The notes below the pieces were generated by a model. The model was not told where the DNA came from, ran no database searches, and saw only the letters and a list, made by a program, of their open reading frames with translations. Of a stretch of DNA of 64,000 nucleotides, positions 7,326-17,500 are shown piece by piece (the first letter of the stretch is position 1; the number at the start of each line of letters is the position of its first letter). The translations under genes and the position numbers were made by a program. Source of the stretch: Conexibacter sp. SYSU D00693 (GTDB lineage Bacteria > Actinomycetota > Thermoleophilia > Solirubrobacterales > Solirubrobacteraceae); NCBI RefSeq assembly GCF_017084525.1, contig NZ_CP070950.1, forward strand, positions 1,798,001 through 1,862,000, given 5' to 3'.

Positions 7326-8234
7326 GTGGCACAGCGCCTGATCGGGGTGGACGTCGGCGGGACGAAGGTCTCCGTGGCGACGTTGGAAGGCACGACGCTC
7401 TCGGAGCCGGCGCTCCAGCCCACCGTCCTCACCAGCGAGGACGCGCTGCTGGACCAGCTCGCGACGCTCGTGCAGGAGCGGCTGCCGGCCGACGCGATCG
7501 GCATCGGCGTGCCGTCCGTCATCGACTTCGCAACAGGCACGGCCCGCTCGTCGGTGAACATCCCGCTGCAGGACGTGCCGCTGCGCCGCCTGCTCACCGA
7601 ACGCCTCGGCGTCCCCGTCTTCGTCGACAACGACGCCACCGTCGCGGCGCTCGCGGAGGCCTACGACGACGCGCTGCGGCTCGTCGCCCAGTCGCTCGTG
7701 CTCTTCACGGTCGGCACCGGCGTCGGCGGCGGCATCGTCATCGGCGGGCGGATCTTCCGCGGCGCGACGGGCGCGGCGGCCGAGCTGGGCCACACCGTCA
7801 TCGGCGCCGACCTCGCCACGGGCGCACCGGCGACCCGCGACAAGTGGCCCCAGCGCGGCACGCTCGAGGAGCTGGCGGCCGGGCGCGCGCTCGACGGCCT
7901 GGGCCGCGAGCGCGGCTTCGCCGGCGGCCCCGCGGTGGTCGCCGCCGCCCAGGGGGGCGACGCCGAGGCCGTCGCGGCGATCACGCTGCTGGGCGAGCGC
8001 CTGGGCATCGGCATCGCCAACGCCATCAACACCTTCGACCCCGAGCAGGTCGTGGTCGGCGGCGGGGTCTCCGCCGCCGGCGAGCTCCTGCTCGCACCCG
8101 CCCGCGAGACCGCGCAGCGCTACGTGCTGCCCGGAGTGGGAACACGCACAGAGATCCGCCTGGCCCGCTGGGGTCCCCGCGCCGGGGTGCGCGGGGCCGC
8201 CCTCCTGGCCGGGCAGGAGGTCAACGCACCATGA
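7326..8234 (+). CDS. ROK-family sugar kinase (glucokinase-like)
   Basis: The 302-residue protein has the ROK ATPase fold: phosphate-1 loop GVDVGGTKVSVA (residues 6-17), FVDNDATVAALAE (~99-111), and GTGVGGGIVIGGRIFRGATG plus AELGHTVIG (~139-166). The zinc motif CxCGxxGCxE that normally follows is absent; the region reads ATGAPATRDKWPQRGTLEEL. Position at the head of the tal-pgi, gnd, zwf, opcA operon suggests it makes glucose-6-phosphate to feed the pathway. ATP or polyphosphate as phosphate donor cannot be told from sequence. Its stop overlaps the next ATG by 4 bp. Confidence 0.85.
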   Translation: MAQRLIGVDVGGTKVSVATLEGTTLSEPALQPTVLTSEDALLDQLATLVQERLPADAIGIGVPSVIDFATGTARSSVNIPLQDVPLRRLLTERLGVPVFVDNDATVAALAEAYDDALRLVAQSLVLFTVGTGVGGGIVIGGRIFRGATGAAAELGHTVIGADLATGAPATRDKWPQRGTLEELAAGRALDGLGRERGFAGGPAVVAAAQGGDAEAVAAITLLGERLGIGIANAINTFDPEQVVVGGGVSAAGELLLAPARETAQRYVLPGVGTRTEIRLARWGPRAGVRGAALLAGQEVNAP

Positions 8235-10912
8235 GCACCACGCCCGCCGTCAACGAGCGCCTCGCGCGCCTCACCAGCCTCGGCACCGCCGTCTGGCTCG
8301 ACCAGATCCGCCGCTCGCTCGTCCAGTCGGGCGAGCTCGAGCGCATGGTCCGGGAGGACAGCCTGCGCGGCGTCACCTCGAACCCGGCGATCTTCGAGAA
8401 GGCGATCCTCGGCTCCCCCGACTACGACGAGCAGCTCGAGCGCCTGGCGGCCGAGGGCCGCACGACGCGCGAGGTCTACCGCGCCATCGCCGTCCAGGAC
8501 GTGGGCGAGGCCGCCGACGTCCTCAGGCCGGTGTGGGACCAGACGGGCGGCCACGACGGCTTCGTCTCGCTCGAGGTCGACCCCGACCTGGCCTTCGACA
8601 CCGACAAGACCATCGAGCAGGCCCGCGAGTACTGGCAGGAGCTCGGCCGCCCGAACGTGATGATCAAGATCCCCGGCACCTCGGAGGGCCTGCCGGCCAT
8701 CGAGCAGGCGCTCTACGAGGGGATCAACGTCAACGTCACGCTGCTCTTCGGCGTCCATCGCTACGAGGCGATCATGGAGGGCTACGTCAAGGCCATGGAG
8801 CGCCGCCACGCGGAGGGCAGGTCGCTCGACGTGCACTCCGTCGCCTCGTTCTTCGTCTCGCGCGTGGACACCGAGGTCGACAAGCGCCTGGAGGAGCTGG
8901 GCCGCACGGACCTTGCCGGCCGGGCCGGCCTGGCCAACGCCCGGGCCGCCTACCAGGCCTACCTGCGCGTCTTCGAGGGCGAGCGGTTCGCGACGCTGCG
9001 CGACGCGGGCTGCCCCGTGCAACGGCCGCTGTGGGCCTCGACCGGCACGAAGAACCCCGAGTACTCCGACGTCCTGTACGTCGAGGGCCTCGCCGGCCCC
9101 AACACCGTCAACACGATGCCGATGCCGACGCTGCTGGCGGCGGCCGACCACGGCGAGTTCGAGCGCGAGACCTGCACGATCGACCCCCAGGAGGACCTCG
9201 ACGCGCTGCGCGACGCGGGCATCGACCTCCACGAGGTCACCGAGAAGCTCCTCTCCGACGGCGTCGACGCGTTCGTCACGCCGATGGAGGCGCTGCTGGC
9301 GGGCATCGAGACCAAGCGCGAGGCGATCGTCACCGGGCGCCCGGAGACGATCGAGTCCTCCATCCCCGACGAGCTGGAGGGCGCGATCGCCCAGCGGGTG
9401 CGCCGCGCCGCCGACGACGAGGTCGCCCGGCGCATCTGGCGGCGCGACGACACGCTCTGGGGCCCCGCCGGCCAGGCCGAGGTCGCCGACCGCCTGGGGT
9501 GGCTGACGATCGCCGAGTCCCTGCGCGACGAGGCCGACGACCTCGTCGCCTGGGCCCAGGAGGTCCGGGCCGACGGCGTTCAGCACGTCGTCCTGCTGGG
9601 CATGGGCGGCTCGTCGCTGGCGCCCGAGGTCTTCCGGCGCTCCTTCGGCGCCGAGCTCCACGTGCTCGACACGACCGACCCGGAGGCGGTGCGCGCCGCC
9701 CCGCTGGACGGCGCGCTGTTCGTCGTCTCGTCGAAGTCGGGCGGGACGGTCGAGACGATGAGCGCCTTCCACCACTTCTGGGAGGCGACGGGCGGCGACG
9801 GCTCGCGCTTCGTGGCGATCACCGACCCGGGGACCTCGCTCGAGGCGCTGGGCCGCGAGCGCGGCTTCCGCCGCGTCTTCCGCAACGACCCCGAGATCGG
9901 CGGGCGCTACAGCGCGCTGTCGTACTTCGGGATCGTCCCCGCCGCGCTGGCCGGCTGCGACGTCAAGGCCGTCCTGGAGGGCGCGGGCGTCGCCGAGCAG
10001 GCGTGCGCGCACTTCGACACGACGCGCTCGAACAGCGGCCTGTGGCTCGGCCTGGCGCTCGGCGAGCTGGCCCTCCACGGCCGGGACAAGCTGACGTTCG
10101 TCGTGCAGGAGCCGATCGCGTCGTTCGGCCTGTGGGCCGAGCAGCTCGTGGCCGAGTCGCTGGGCAAGCACGGCAAGGGCGTCCTGCCCGTGGCCGACGA
10201 GCCGCTCGGCGCGCCCGAGGCCTACGGCGAGGACCGCGTCGTCGTGCAGCTGCGCGACCCGGAGTCCCCCGACGAGGCGCAGGACGAGGCGGTCGGCCAG
10301 CTGGCCAAGGCCGGCGTGCCGGTGCTGCGCCTCGCCGTCCACGGGCCGGCCGACCTGGGCCGCGTCATGTTCTTCGCCGAGTTCGCGACCGCCGTGGCGG
10401 GCTGGGTGCTCGAGATCAACCCGTTCGACCAGCCCGACGTGCAGTCGGCCAAGGACGCGACCAAGAGGGTGCTCGCCGAGGGCGCCCCCGACCTGCCGGC
10501 GGCCGACGGGGGCGCGCTGCGGGCGCTGCTCGATGCGGGCCCGCCGTCGTACCTCGCGCTCCAGGGCTACCTGGCGCCCGACCCGGAGGTCGACGCCGCG
10601 GTCGCCGAGCTGCGCGCCGCCATCCGCGACCGCACGCGGATGACGACGACCTTCGGCTACGGCCCGCGCTACCTGCACTCGACCGGCCAGCTGCACAAGG
10701 GCGGCCCGCCGACCGGGCGCTTCCTGCAGCTCGTGCGCCACGAGGGCGAGGACCTCGCGGTGCCCGGGGAGACGTTCTCGTTCGGGACGCTGATCCGGGC
10801 CCAGGCCGACGGCGACCTGCTCACCCTGCGCGAGCGCGGCCTGCCCGCCGAGCGCGTCGTCCTCGAGGGCGACCCCGCGCAGGCCATCCGCAACCTGATC
10901 AAGGAGCTCTGA
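8231..10912 (+). CDS. tal-pgi: Bifunctional transaldolase / glucose-6-phosphate isomerase fusion
   Basis: The 893-residue protein joins two enzymes. Residues 1-~365 are transaldolase (LRGVTSNPAIFEKAI at 45-59; Schiff-base lysine K146 in VMIKIPGT). Residues ~380-893 are phosphoglucose isomerase (LLGMGGSSLAPEVF; VVSSKSGGTVETM; QEPIASFGLWAEQLVAESLG; GYGPRYLHSTGQLHKGG). The first moves dihydroxyacetone units between sugar phosphates; the second interconverts glucose-6- and fructose-6-phosphate. Such Tal-Pgi fusions are known in actinobacteria and cyanobacteria. ATG at 8231 overlaps the ROK stop, indicating translational coupling. Confidence 0.95.
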   Translation: MSTTPAVNERLARLTSLGTAVWLDQIRRSLVQSGELERMVREDSLRGVTSNPAIFEKAILGSPDYDEQLERLAAEGRTTREVYRAIAVQDVGEAADVLRPVWDQTGGHDGFVSLEVDPDLAFDTDKTIEQAREYWQELGRPNVMIKIPGTSEGLPAIEQALYEGINVNVTLLFGVHRYEAIMEGYVKAMERRHAEGRSLDVHSVASFFVSRVDTEVDKRLEELGRTDLAGRAGLANARAAYQAYLRVFEGERFATLRDAGCPVQRPLWASTGTKNPEYSDVLYVEGLAGPNTVNTMPMPTLLAAADHGEFERETCTIDPQEDLDALRDAGIDLHEVTEKLLSDGVDAFVTPMEALLAGIETKREAIVTGRPETIESSIPDELEGAIAQRVRRAADDEVARRIWRRDDTLWGPAGQAEVADRLGWLTIAESLRDEADDLVAWAQEVRADGVQHVVLLGMGGSSLAPEVFRRSFGAELHVLDTTDPEAVRAAPLDGALFVVSSKSGGTVETMSAFHHFWEATGGDGSRFVAITDPGTSLEALGRERGFRRVFRNDPEIGGRYSALSYFGIVPAALAGCDVKAVLEGAGVAEQACAHFDTTRSNSGLWLGLALGELALHGRDKLTFVVQEPIASFGLWAEQLVAESLGKHGKGVLPVADEPLGAPEAYGEDRVVVQLRDPESPDEAQDEAVGQLAKAGVPVLRLAVHGPADLGRVMFFAEFATAVAGWVLEINPFDQPDVQSAKDATKRVLAEGAPDLPAADGGALRALLDAGPPSYLALQGYLAPDPEVDAAVAELRAAIRDRTRMTTTFGYGPRYLHSTGQLHKGGPPTGRFLQLVRHEGEDLAVPGETFSFGTLIRAQADGDLLTLRERGLPAERVVLEGDPAQAIRNLIKEL

Positions 10913-10917
10913 GCCCG

Positions 10918-11856
10918 ATGGCGCAGATCGGCTTCGTCGGTCTCGGCCGCATGGGCGGCAACATGGTCGCCCGCATCAAGCGCGACTCCGACCACGACGT
11001 CGTCGCGTTCGACCCCTCCGAGGAGGCCCGCGAGAAGGCCGCCTCCCACGGCGCCCGCCCCGCCGCGTCGCTCGAGGAGCTCGTGGGGCTGCTCGACGCG
11101 CCGCGGACCGTGTGGCTCATGGTCCCGGCGGGCGAGATCACCCAGCGCTCGGTCGACGCGCTCGCCGAGCTGCTCGAGCCCGGCGACGCGATCGTCGACG
11201 GCGGCAACTCCAAGTGGACCGACGACCAGGCCCGTGCGGAGGTCCTCGCCGCCAAGGACATCGGCTACGCCGACGCCGGCGTGTCGGGCGGCGTGTGGGG
11301 CCTGGACGTCGGCTACTGCATGATGGTCGGCGGGCCCGACGACGCCATCGGGCGGATCGCCCCGATCCTCGACGTCCTCGCGCCACCGGCCACCGAGGAG
11401 CACGGCCCGGGCTGGCTGCACGTCGGCCCGACGGGCGCGGGCCACTACGTGAAGATGGTCCACAACGGCGTGGAGTACGGGATGATGCAGGCCTACGCCG
11501 AGGGCTTCGCGCTCTTCGACGCCTGCGAGTTCGAGCTCGACAACGCGAAGATCGCCCACCTGTGGATGCAGGGCTCGGTCGTGCGCTCGTGGCTGTGCGA
11601 GCTCGCCGCCCGCGCCTTCGACCAGGAGGGCAACGACCTCGAGGCGCTCGCCCCCTACGTCGAGGACTCCGGCGAGGGCCGCTGGACGATCGAGAGCTCG
11701 ATCGACCTGCGGGTCCCGACGCCGGTCATCACCGCCTCGCTGCACGAGCGCTTCGCCTCACGCGGCCAGGGCGACTTCGCGGCGAAGGTCAACGCGGCCC
11801 TGCGCAACCAGTTCGGCGGCCACGAGGTGCGCCGCGGCGGAGGGACGGGCGCATGA
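10918..11856 (+). CDS. gnd: 6-phosphogluconate dehydrogenase, short decarboxylating type
   Basis: The 312-residue protein belongs to the short GntZ/YqeC-type enzymes. The nucleotide loop is GLGRMGGNM (residues ~7-15). DGGNSKWTDDQARAEVL and GVSGGVWGLDVGYCMMVGG contain the substrate-binding serine and glycines, and GPTGAGHYVKMVHNGVEYGMMQ holds the catalytic Lys and Asn. It converts 6-phosphogluconate to ribulose-5-phosphate and CO2 with reduction of NAD(P)+. ATG 10918 lies 5 bp behind tal-pgi, and its stop overlaps the zwf start. Confidence 0.95.
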   Translation: MAQIGFVGLGRMGGNMVARIKRDSDHDVVAFDPSEEAREKAASHGARPAASLEELVGLLDAPRTVWLMVPAGEITQRSVDALAELLEPGDAIVDGGNSKWTDDQARAEVLAAKDIGYADAGVSGGVWGLDVGYCMMVGGPDDAIGRIAPILDVLAPPATEEHGPGWLHVGPTGAGHYVKMVHNGVEYGMMQAYAEGFALFDACEFELDNAKIAHLWMQGSVVRSWLCELAARAFDQEGNDLEALAPYVEDSGEGRWTIESSIDLRVPTPVITASLHERFASRGQGDFAAKVNAALRNQFGGHEVRRGGGTGA

Positions 11857-13394
11857 GCGCCCCGGCGAGCACCGGCACGCCCGAGGAGGAGCTCCCGAAC
11901 CCCCTGACCGAGGGCCTCGAGCGCCTGCCCGTCCACTCGACGGCGCTCGTGATCTTCGGCGCGACGGGCGACCTGTCGCGCCGCAAGCTCCTGCCCGCCC
12001 TCTACAACCTCGCCCACGAGGGCGCGCTGCCCGAGCGCTTCGAGCTCGTCGGCGTGTCGCGCTCCGAGCACTCCGACGCGGAGTTCGCCAAGGACGCCGC
12101 CGAGGCGATCCGCGAGTTCAGCCGCCGCGACCCCGACGAGGAGGTGCTCAAGGGCCTGCTCGAGCACGTCCGCTACGTCTCGGGCTCCTTCGACGACCCC
12201 GACGTCTTCCGCCGCCTCGGCCAGGTGCTCGGCGAGCTCGACGACGCGGCCGGCCAGCGGCTCAACCGCTGCTTCTACCTCTCCACGGCGCCCTCGTTCT
12301 TCCCGGTCATCGTGTCGAACCTCGGCGAGCAGGGGCTCGACCGCCACGACGACGCCGAGGTGCGCTGCGTCATCGAGAAGCCGTTCGGGACGACGCTCGA
12401 GGAGGCGCGCGAGCTCAACCGCTGCGTGCTCGCCGTCTTCGACGAGCGCCAGGTCTTCCGCATCGACCACTACCTGGGCAAGGAGACCGTCCAGAACGTC
12501 CTGGCGTTCCGCTTCGCCAACTCGCTCTTCGAGCCGCTGTGGAACCGCAACGCGATCCGCAACGTGCAGATCACCGCGGCGGAGGACATCGGGATCGGCT
12601 CGCGCGCGGGCTACTACGACAGCGCGGGCGCGCTGCGCGACCTCGTGCAGAACCACATGCTCCAGCTGCTGTGCCTGCTGTGCATGGAGCCGCCGGTGGA
12701 CTTCTCCGCCGACGCGGTGCGCGACGAGAAGGTCAAGGTCCTGCGCGCGATCAAGCCCCCGCCGCCCGAGCGCACGGTCCGCGCGCGCTACGGCCCGGGG
12801 ACCGTCGGCGGCGAGCAGGTGCCGGGCTACCTCGAGGAGGAGGGCGTCCCGGCCGACTCGTCGACCGAGACCTACGCGGCGCTGCGCCTCACGGTGCAGA
12901 ACTGGCGCTGGGCGGGCGTGCCGATCTACCTGCGCACGGGCAAGCGCCTGGCCCGCAAGTCCACGGAGATCGCGGTGACGCTGCGCGAGGTCCCGCACGC
13001 GATGTTCAAGCAGGACGGCTCGGTCGGCGTGCAGCCCAACCAGCTCGTGCTCGGCGTGCAGCCCAACGAGGGCGTCTCCATCAAGCTCTCGGCGAAGATC
13101 CCGGGCACGCGGATGAGCATCCGCCCGGTCAACATGGAGTTCCTCTACGGGACCTCCTTCCTCTCGCAGTCGCCCGAGGCCTACGAGCGCCTCATCCTCG
13201 ACGCGATGCGCGGGGACGCCACGCTCTTCACCCGCAACGACGAGGTCGAGGCGCAGTGGCGGATCTGCGACCCGATCGTGCGCCGCTGGCACGAGGAGGA
13301 CCAGGGGCCGCTGCCGACCTACGAGTCCGGCACGCAGGGGCCCGAGGAGGCGAACTCGATCCTCGTGGGCGACGACCAGTGGCGCGCGATCTAG
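11853..13394 (+). CDS. zwf: Glucose-6-phosphate 1-dehydrogenase
   Basis: The 513-residue protein begins at ATG 11853, overlapping the gnd stop. It has the NADP-binding FGATGDLSRRKLLPALYNL motif (~residues 31-50) and the catalytic RIDHYLGKETVQN (~203-215). The C-terminal region (VGVQPNQLVLGVQPNEGVSIKL, EAYERLILDAMRGDATLFTR) completes the family profile. It oxidises glucose-6-phosphate to 6-phosphogluconolactone, making NADPH. In actinobacteria it partners with OpcA, encoded directly downstream. Confidence 0.97.
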   Translation: MSAPASTGTPEEELPNPLTEGLERLPVHSTALVIFGATGDLSRRKLLPALYNLAHEGALPERFELVGVSRSEHSDAEFAKDAAEAIREFSRRDPDEEVLKGLLEHVRYVSGSFDDPDVFRRLGQVLGELDDAAGQRLNRCFYLSTAPSFFPVIVSNLGEQGLDRHDDAEVRCVIEKPFGTTLEEARELNRCVLAVFDERQVFRIDHYLGKETVQNVLAFRFANSLFEPLWNRNAIRNVQITAAEDIGIGSRAGYYDSAGALRDLVQNHMLQLLCLLCMEPPVDFSADAVRDEKVKVLRAIKPPPPERTVRARYGPGTVGGEQVPGYLEEEGVPADSSTETYAALRLTVQNWRWAGVPIYLRTGKRLARKSTEIAVTLREVPHAMFKQDGSVGVQPNQLVLGVQPNEGVSIKLSAKIPGTRMSIRPVNMEFLYGTSFLSQSPEAYERLILDAMRGDATLFTRNDEVEAQWRICDPIVRRWHEEDQGPLPTYESGTQGPEEANSILVGDDQWRAI

Positions 13395-13398
13395 GGCG

Positions 13399-14484
13399 AT
13401 GAGCGCGGCGGCCGAGAACGGGACGGGCGCCCAGGACCTCGTCTGGAGCGCGCAGGACACGACGCCGGGCGAGGTGGACAGCGCGCTGCGCCAGATGCTC
13501 GGCGAGCTGCACGCGCGCGACAGCGCCTACGTGCCCGGCCGCGTGCTCAACCTCGTCAGCGTCGTCGACCGCGAGTGGAGCGGCGAGGTCGCCAACCGGA
13601 TGCGCCGCGTCGGGCGCTTCCACCCGTCACGCACCATCGTCTGCGCGGTCGAGCCGGGGCGCACGACGCTCGACGCGCGGGCGACGATCGCGGTGCCGGG
13701 GCCCAGCCGCGGCGGCGCGCCCGCCGTCGCCCGCGAGCTCATCGTCCTCACCTGCGGCGCGCGTCACCTCGAGCACCTCGACCGGCTCGTCGACCCGCTC
13801 GTCGTCACCGACCTCGCGACCGTCGTCTGGTCGCCGCACGGCCATCCCGAGGCGGTGCGCAGCGTGCTGCCGCTCGCGCAGGTGGTCCTGCTCGACAGCG
13901 TCGACGCGGCCACCCCGGCCGACGCCATCGCCCGCGCCCGCGAGCTCTCCCAGGACGTCTACGTCGTCGACCTCGCGTGGCTGCGCACGACGCCGTGGCG
14001 CGAGCGGATCGCGGCGACGTTCGACCCGCCGTGGGGACGGGCCGAGCTCGCGACCCTCGACCGCGTCGTCGTGCGCCACCACCCCGAGTCGACGATGGCG
14101 GGCCTGCTCTTCGTCGGCTGGCTCGCGTCCCGGCTGGGCTGGGAGCCGTCGGGCCTCGTGGCCTCCGGCAAGGGCCTCGAGGGACGCGCGCACGCCCGCC
14201 GCCAGGACGTGGCGATCCGCCTCGAGGTCGACCCGACGATGCAGGTCCGCGGCCTCGCCGGCGTCGAGCTGGGCTCCGCGGGCGGCCGGACCCTGAGCTA
14301 CGACCGCGGGCCCGGCGGGCTGCGGGCGCGCTACGCCCACCGCCGGGGCACCGAGCGCGAGTGGACGATCATGGGCGCCTCGCGCGGCGAGGCCGGCATC
14401 CTCGGCGAGGGCATCCGCCAGGCGCTGCTGCGCGATCCGACCTACCGGCCGGCGCTCGACGCGGCCGCGGCGCTGGTGGGCTAG
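13399..14484 (+). CDS. opcA: Glucose-6-phosphate dehydrogenase assembly protein OpcA
   Basis: The 361-residue protein matches OpcA, an allosteric or assembly partner of Zwf in cyanobacteria and actinobacteria. Features are RVLNLVSVVDREWSGEVANRMRRVGRFHPSRTIVCAV near the N terminus, LIVLTCGARHLEHLDRLVDPLVVTDLATVVWSPHG in the middle and a C-terminal domain around LFVGWLASRLGWEPSGLV. It has no enzymatic motif of its own. The gene starts 4 bp after zwf and closes the operon. An inverted repeat at 14500-14520 follows. Confidence 0.92.
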   Translation: MSAAAENGTGAQDLVWSAQDTTPGEVDSALRQMLGELHARDSAYVPGRVLNLVSVVDREWSGEVANRMRRVGRFHPSRTIVCAVEPGRTTLDARATIAVPGPSRGGAPAVARELIVLTCGARHLEHLDRLVDPLVVTDLATVVWSPHGHPEAVRSVLPLAQVVLLDSVDAATPADAIARARELSQDVYVVDLAWLRTTPWRERIAATFDPPWGRAELATLDRVVVRHHPESTMAGLLFVGWLASRLGWEPSGLVASGKGLEGRAHARRQDVAIRLEVDPTMQVRGLAGVELGSAGGRTLSYDRGPGGLRARYAHRRGTEREWTIMGASRGEAGILGEGIRQALLRDPTYRPALDAAAALVG

Positions 14485-14499
14485 CGAACACGGCCTGGT

Positions 14500-14520
14500 T
14501 GCCCGGCGCCGCGTCGGGCA
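14500..14520 (+). terminator. Inverted repeat after opcA, possible weak terminator
   Basis: TGCCCG (14500-14505) and CGGGCA (14515-14520) form a perfect 6-bp stem around a 9-nt loop, 16 bp beyond the opcA stop and 14 bp before the formate dehydrogenase ATG. There is no T-run. It could end the pentose-phosphate transcript or serve as an operator for the next operon. Confidence 0.3.
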
Positions 14521-14533
14521 GGATGCGTGGCGG

Positions 14534-17500
14534 ATGGGCCGCCCCAAGTCCTTCGACGCGCTGCGCAAGCTCCCCGTGGTGGGCCGCGCCGCGGACTGGG
14601 GCATGGGACCGGCGGCGGTCTCGGGGCGCACGAAGCGGGCCGGCTCGCGCATCGCGGGGCTCAAGGCGACCGAGTCGGTCTGCCCCTACTGCGCCGTGGG
14701 CTGCGGCCAGGTCGTCTACACCCGCGGCGGAGAGCTCGTCGACATCGAGGGCAACCCGCGCTCGCCCATCAACCAGGGGACGCTGTGCCCCAAGGGGTCG
14801 GCCTCGCGCCAGCTCGTCCAGCAGCCCGGGCGGATCACGAAGGTGCTCTACCGCGCGCCGCGCGCCACCGAGTGGCAGGAGCTCGAGCTCGAGACGGCGA
14901 TGGACATGATCGCCCAGCGGACGATCGCCGCCCGCGAGCGCGGCTGGCAGGACCACGACGACCAGGGCCGGCGCGTCGACCGCACGCTGGGCTTCGCGCA
15001 CCTCGGCGGCGCGACGCTCGACAACGAGGAGAACTACCTCATCAAGAAGGGCTTCACGGCGATGGGCGCCGTGCAGATCGAGAACCAGGCCCGCATATGA
15101 CACTCGAGCACGGTCCCCGGTCTGGGGACCTCGTTCGGGCGCGGCGGCGCCACCGACAACCAGCAGGCGCTGCAGAACGCGGACTGCATCCTCATCCAGG
15201 GCTCCTCGCTGGCCGAGGCGCATCCCGTCGGCTTCCGCTGGGCGATGAAGGCGCGCGAGCGCGGCGCCAAGCTCATCCACGTCGACCCGCGCTTCTCGCG
15301 CACGAGCGCGGTGTCGGACCTGCACGTCCCCATCCGGGCGGGCACGGACATCGCGTTCCTCGGCGGCCTCATCCGCCACGTGCTCGAGACCGAGTCGTAC
15401 TTCCGCGAGTACGTCCTGCGCTACACGAACGCGTCGACGATCATCGACGAGCGCTTCCGGGACACCGAGGACCTCGGCGGCGTCTTCTCGGGCTTCGACC
15501 CCGAGACGGGGATGTACGACCGCACGAGCTGGATGTACGAGGGCGGCGAGGTCGCCTCGGCGGCGGGCATGCGCGAGCACGCCAGCCAGGCCTTCGACGA
15601 GAACACGGGCGCCGGCCTGATGGAGGGCCGGGTGCAGCGCGACGAGACGCTCCAGCACCCGCGCTGCGTCTTCCAGCTGCTGCGCAAGCACTTCGGCCGC
15701 TACACGCCCGAGATGGTCCAGCAGGTGTGCGGCATCTCGCCCCAGCAGTTCCAGCAGGTGGCGGACACGCTGGTCGCCAACTCCGGTCGCGAGCGCACCA
15801 CGGCGCTCTGCTACGCCGTGGGCTGGACCCAGCACTCGCTCGGCGTCCAGATCATCCGCACCGCGTCGATCCTCCAGCTGCTGCTGGGCAACATCGGGCG
15901 CCCGGGCGGCGGCATCATGGCGATGCGCGGCCACGCGTCGATCCAGGGCTCGAGCGACATCCCGACGCTCTACGACCTGCTGCCGGGCTACCTGCACATG
16001 CCGCGCGCCCGCGAGGAGGAGCTGACGCTCGAGCAGTACATCTCCTCGGGCGGCGCCGACCGCGGGTGGTGGTCGCACTTCGACCGCTACATCGTCTCGC
16101 TGCTCAAGGCGTGGTTCGGCGACGCGGCGACGCCCGAGAACGACTTCGGCTTCGCCCACCTGCCGAAGATCAGCGGCAACCACGCGCACTACCCGACGAT
16201 GATGCGCGCCGTCGACGGCGGCCTGGACGGCCTGTTCGTCATGGGCCAGAACCCGGCGGTCGGCTCCCAGAACGCGGGGCTCATGCGCCGCGCGCTGCGC
16301 GGGATGAAGTGGCTGGTGGTGCGCGACCTGCGCGAGATCGAGACCGCGTCGTTCTGGAAGGACGCGCCGGAGGTCAAGGCCGGCGACGTGCGCCCGGAGG
16401 ACATCGAGACCGAGGTCTTCCTCATGCCGGCAGCGACCCACATCGAGAAGGAGGGCTCCTTCACGAACACCCAGCGGCTCGTGCAGTGGCGCGACAAGGC
16501 GCTCGAGGCGCCGGGCGACTGCCGCAGCGAGCTGTGGTTCATGCACCACCTGGTCAAGCGGGTGCGCGCGCACTACGCCGACTCGACCGCCGAGAAGGAC
16601 TGGGCGATCCGCCACGTGCGCTGGGACTACGAGGAGCACGGGGCCGAGCGCGAGCCGCTGCCCGAGGACGTCCTGCGCGAGATCAACGGCTACGACGTCG
16701 CGACGGGCACGCCGCTGCCAGGGTTCGCCCAGCTGGAGGCCGACGGCTCGACGGCCTGCGGCTGCTGGATCTACTCCGGCATCTACGCCGACGGGGTCAA
16801 CCACGCGCGCAAGCGCGACCCCGGCGACCTCGACGCCCCGGGTGGCTGGGTCTCGCCGCACTGGGCCTGGGCGTGGCCGGCCAACCGCCGGCTGCTCTAC
16901 AACCGCGCCTCCGCCGACCCCGACGGGCGGCCGTGGTCCGAGCGCAAGCGCTACGTCTGGTGGGACGAGGAGCAGGCCAAGTGGGTCGGCTACGACGTCC
17001 CGGACTTCCCCGTTGACAAGCGCCCGGACTACCGCGCCCCGGAGTCGGGGCCGCCCGCCCAGGGCATGGACGCGATCGGCGGCGACGAGCCGTTCATCAT
17101 GATGGGCGACGGCCGCGGCTGGCTGTACACGCCCAGCGGCCTGCTCGACGGGCCGATGCCGACCCACTACGAGCCCGTCGAGTCGCCGGTGCCCAACGCC
17201 CTGTACCCGGACGTCGGCGCGAACCCGGTGGCGATCCGCTGGCAGCGCCCGGACAACCCGATGAACGCGTCGGACGACCCGCGCTGGCCGTGCGTCCTGA
17301 CGACCTTCCGCCTCACCGAGCACCACACCGTCGGCGCCATGAGCCGCAACCTGCCGTGGCTGGCCGAGCTCCAGCCGGAGATGTTCGCGGAGATCGACCC
17401 GGTGCTGGCCGCCTCGCGCGGCATCGAGGACGGCGGCTGGCTCGTCGTGATGACCGAGCGCGGCGAGATCGAGGCGCGCGCGAAGGTCACCGACCGCATG

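Noticed and set aside
4569-7793. A 1074-codon minus-strand open frame spanning several plus-strand genes
   Set aside because: Only its last 137 codons look like a gene; the rest runs antisense to the LLM oxidoreductase, S4 and SirB1-like genes with repetitive composition.
8120-10741. An 873-codon open frame antisense to tal-pgi
   Set aside because: Long antisense frames are expected at this GC content. The translation is low-complexity Arg/Ala/Leu/Asp sequence with no motif, whereas the sense frame matches two enzyme families.
15098-15100. A premature stop making the formate dehydrogenase a pseudogene
   Set aside because: The TGA is at the Sec position of the family, is followed by a proper SECIS, both flanks are conserved, and the Sec machinery is adjacent.
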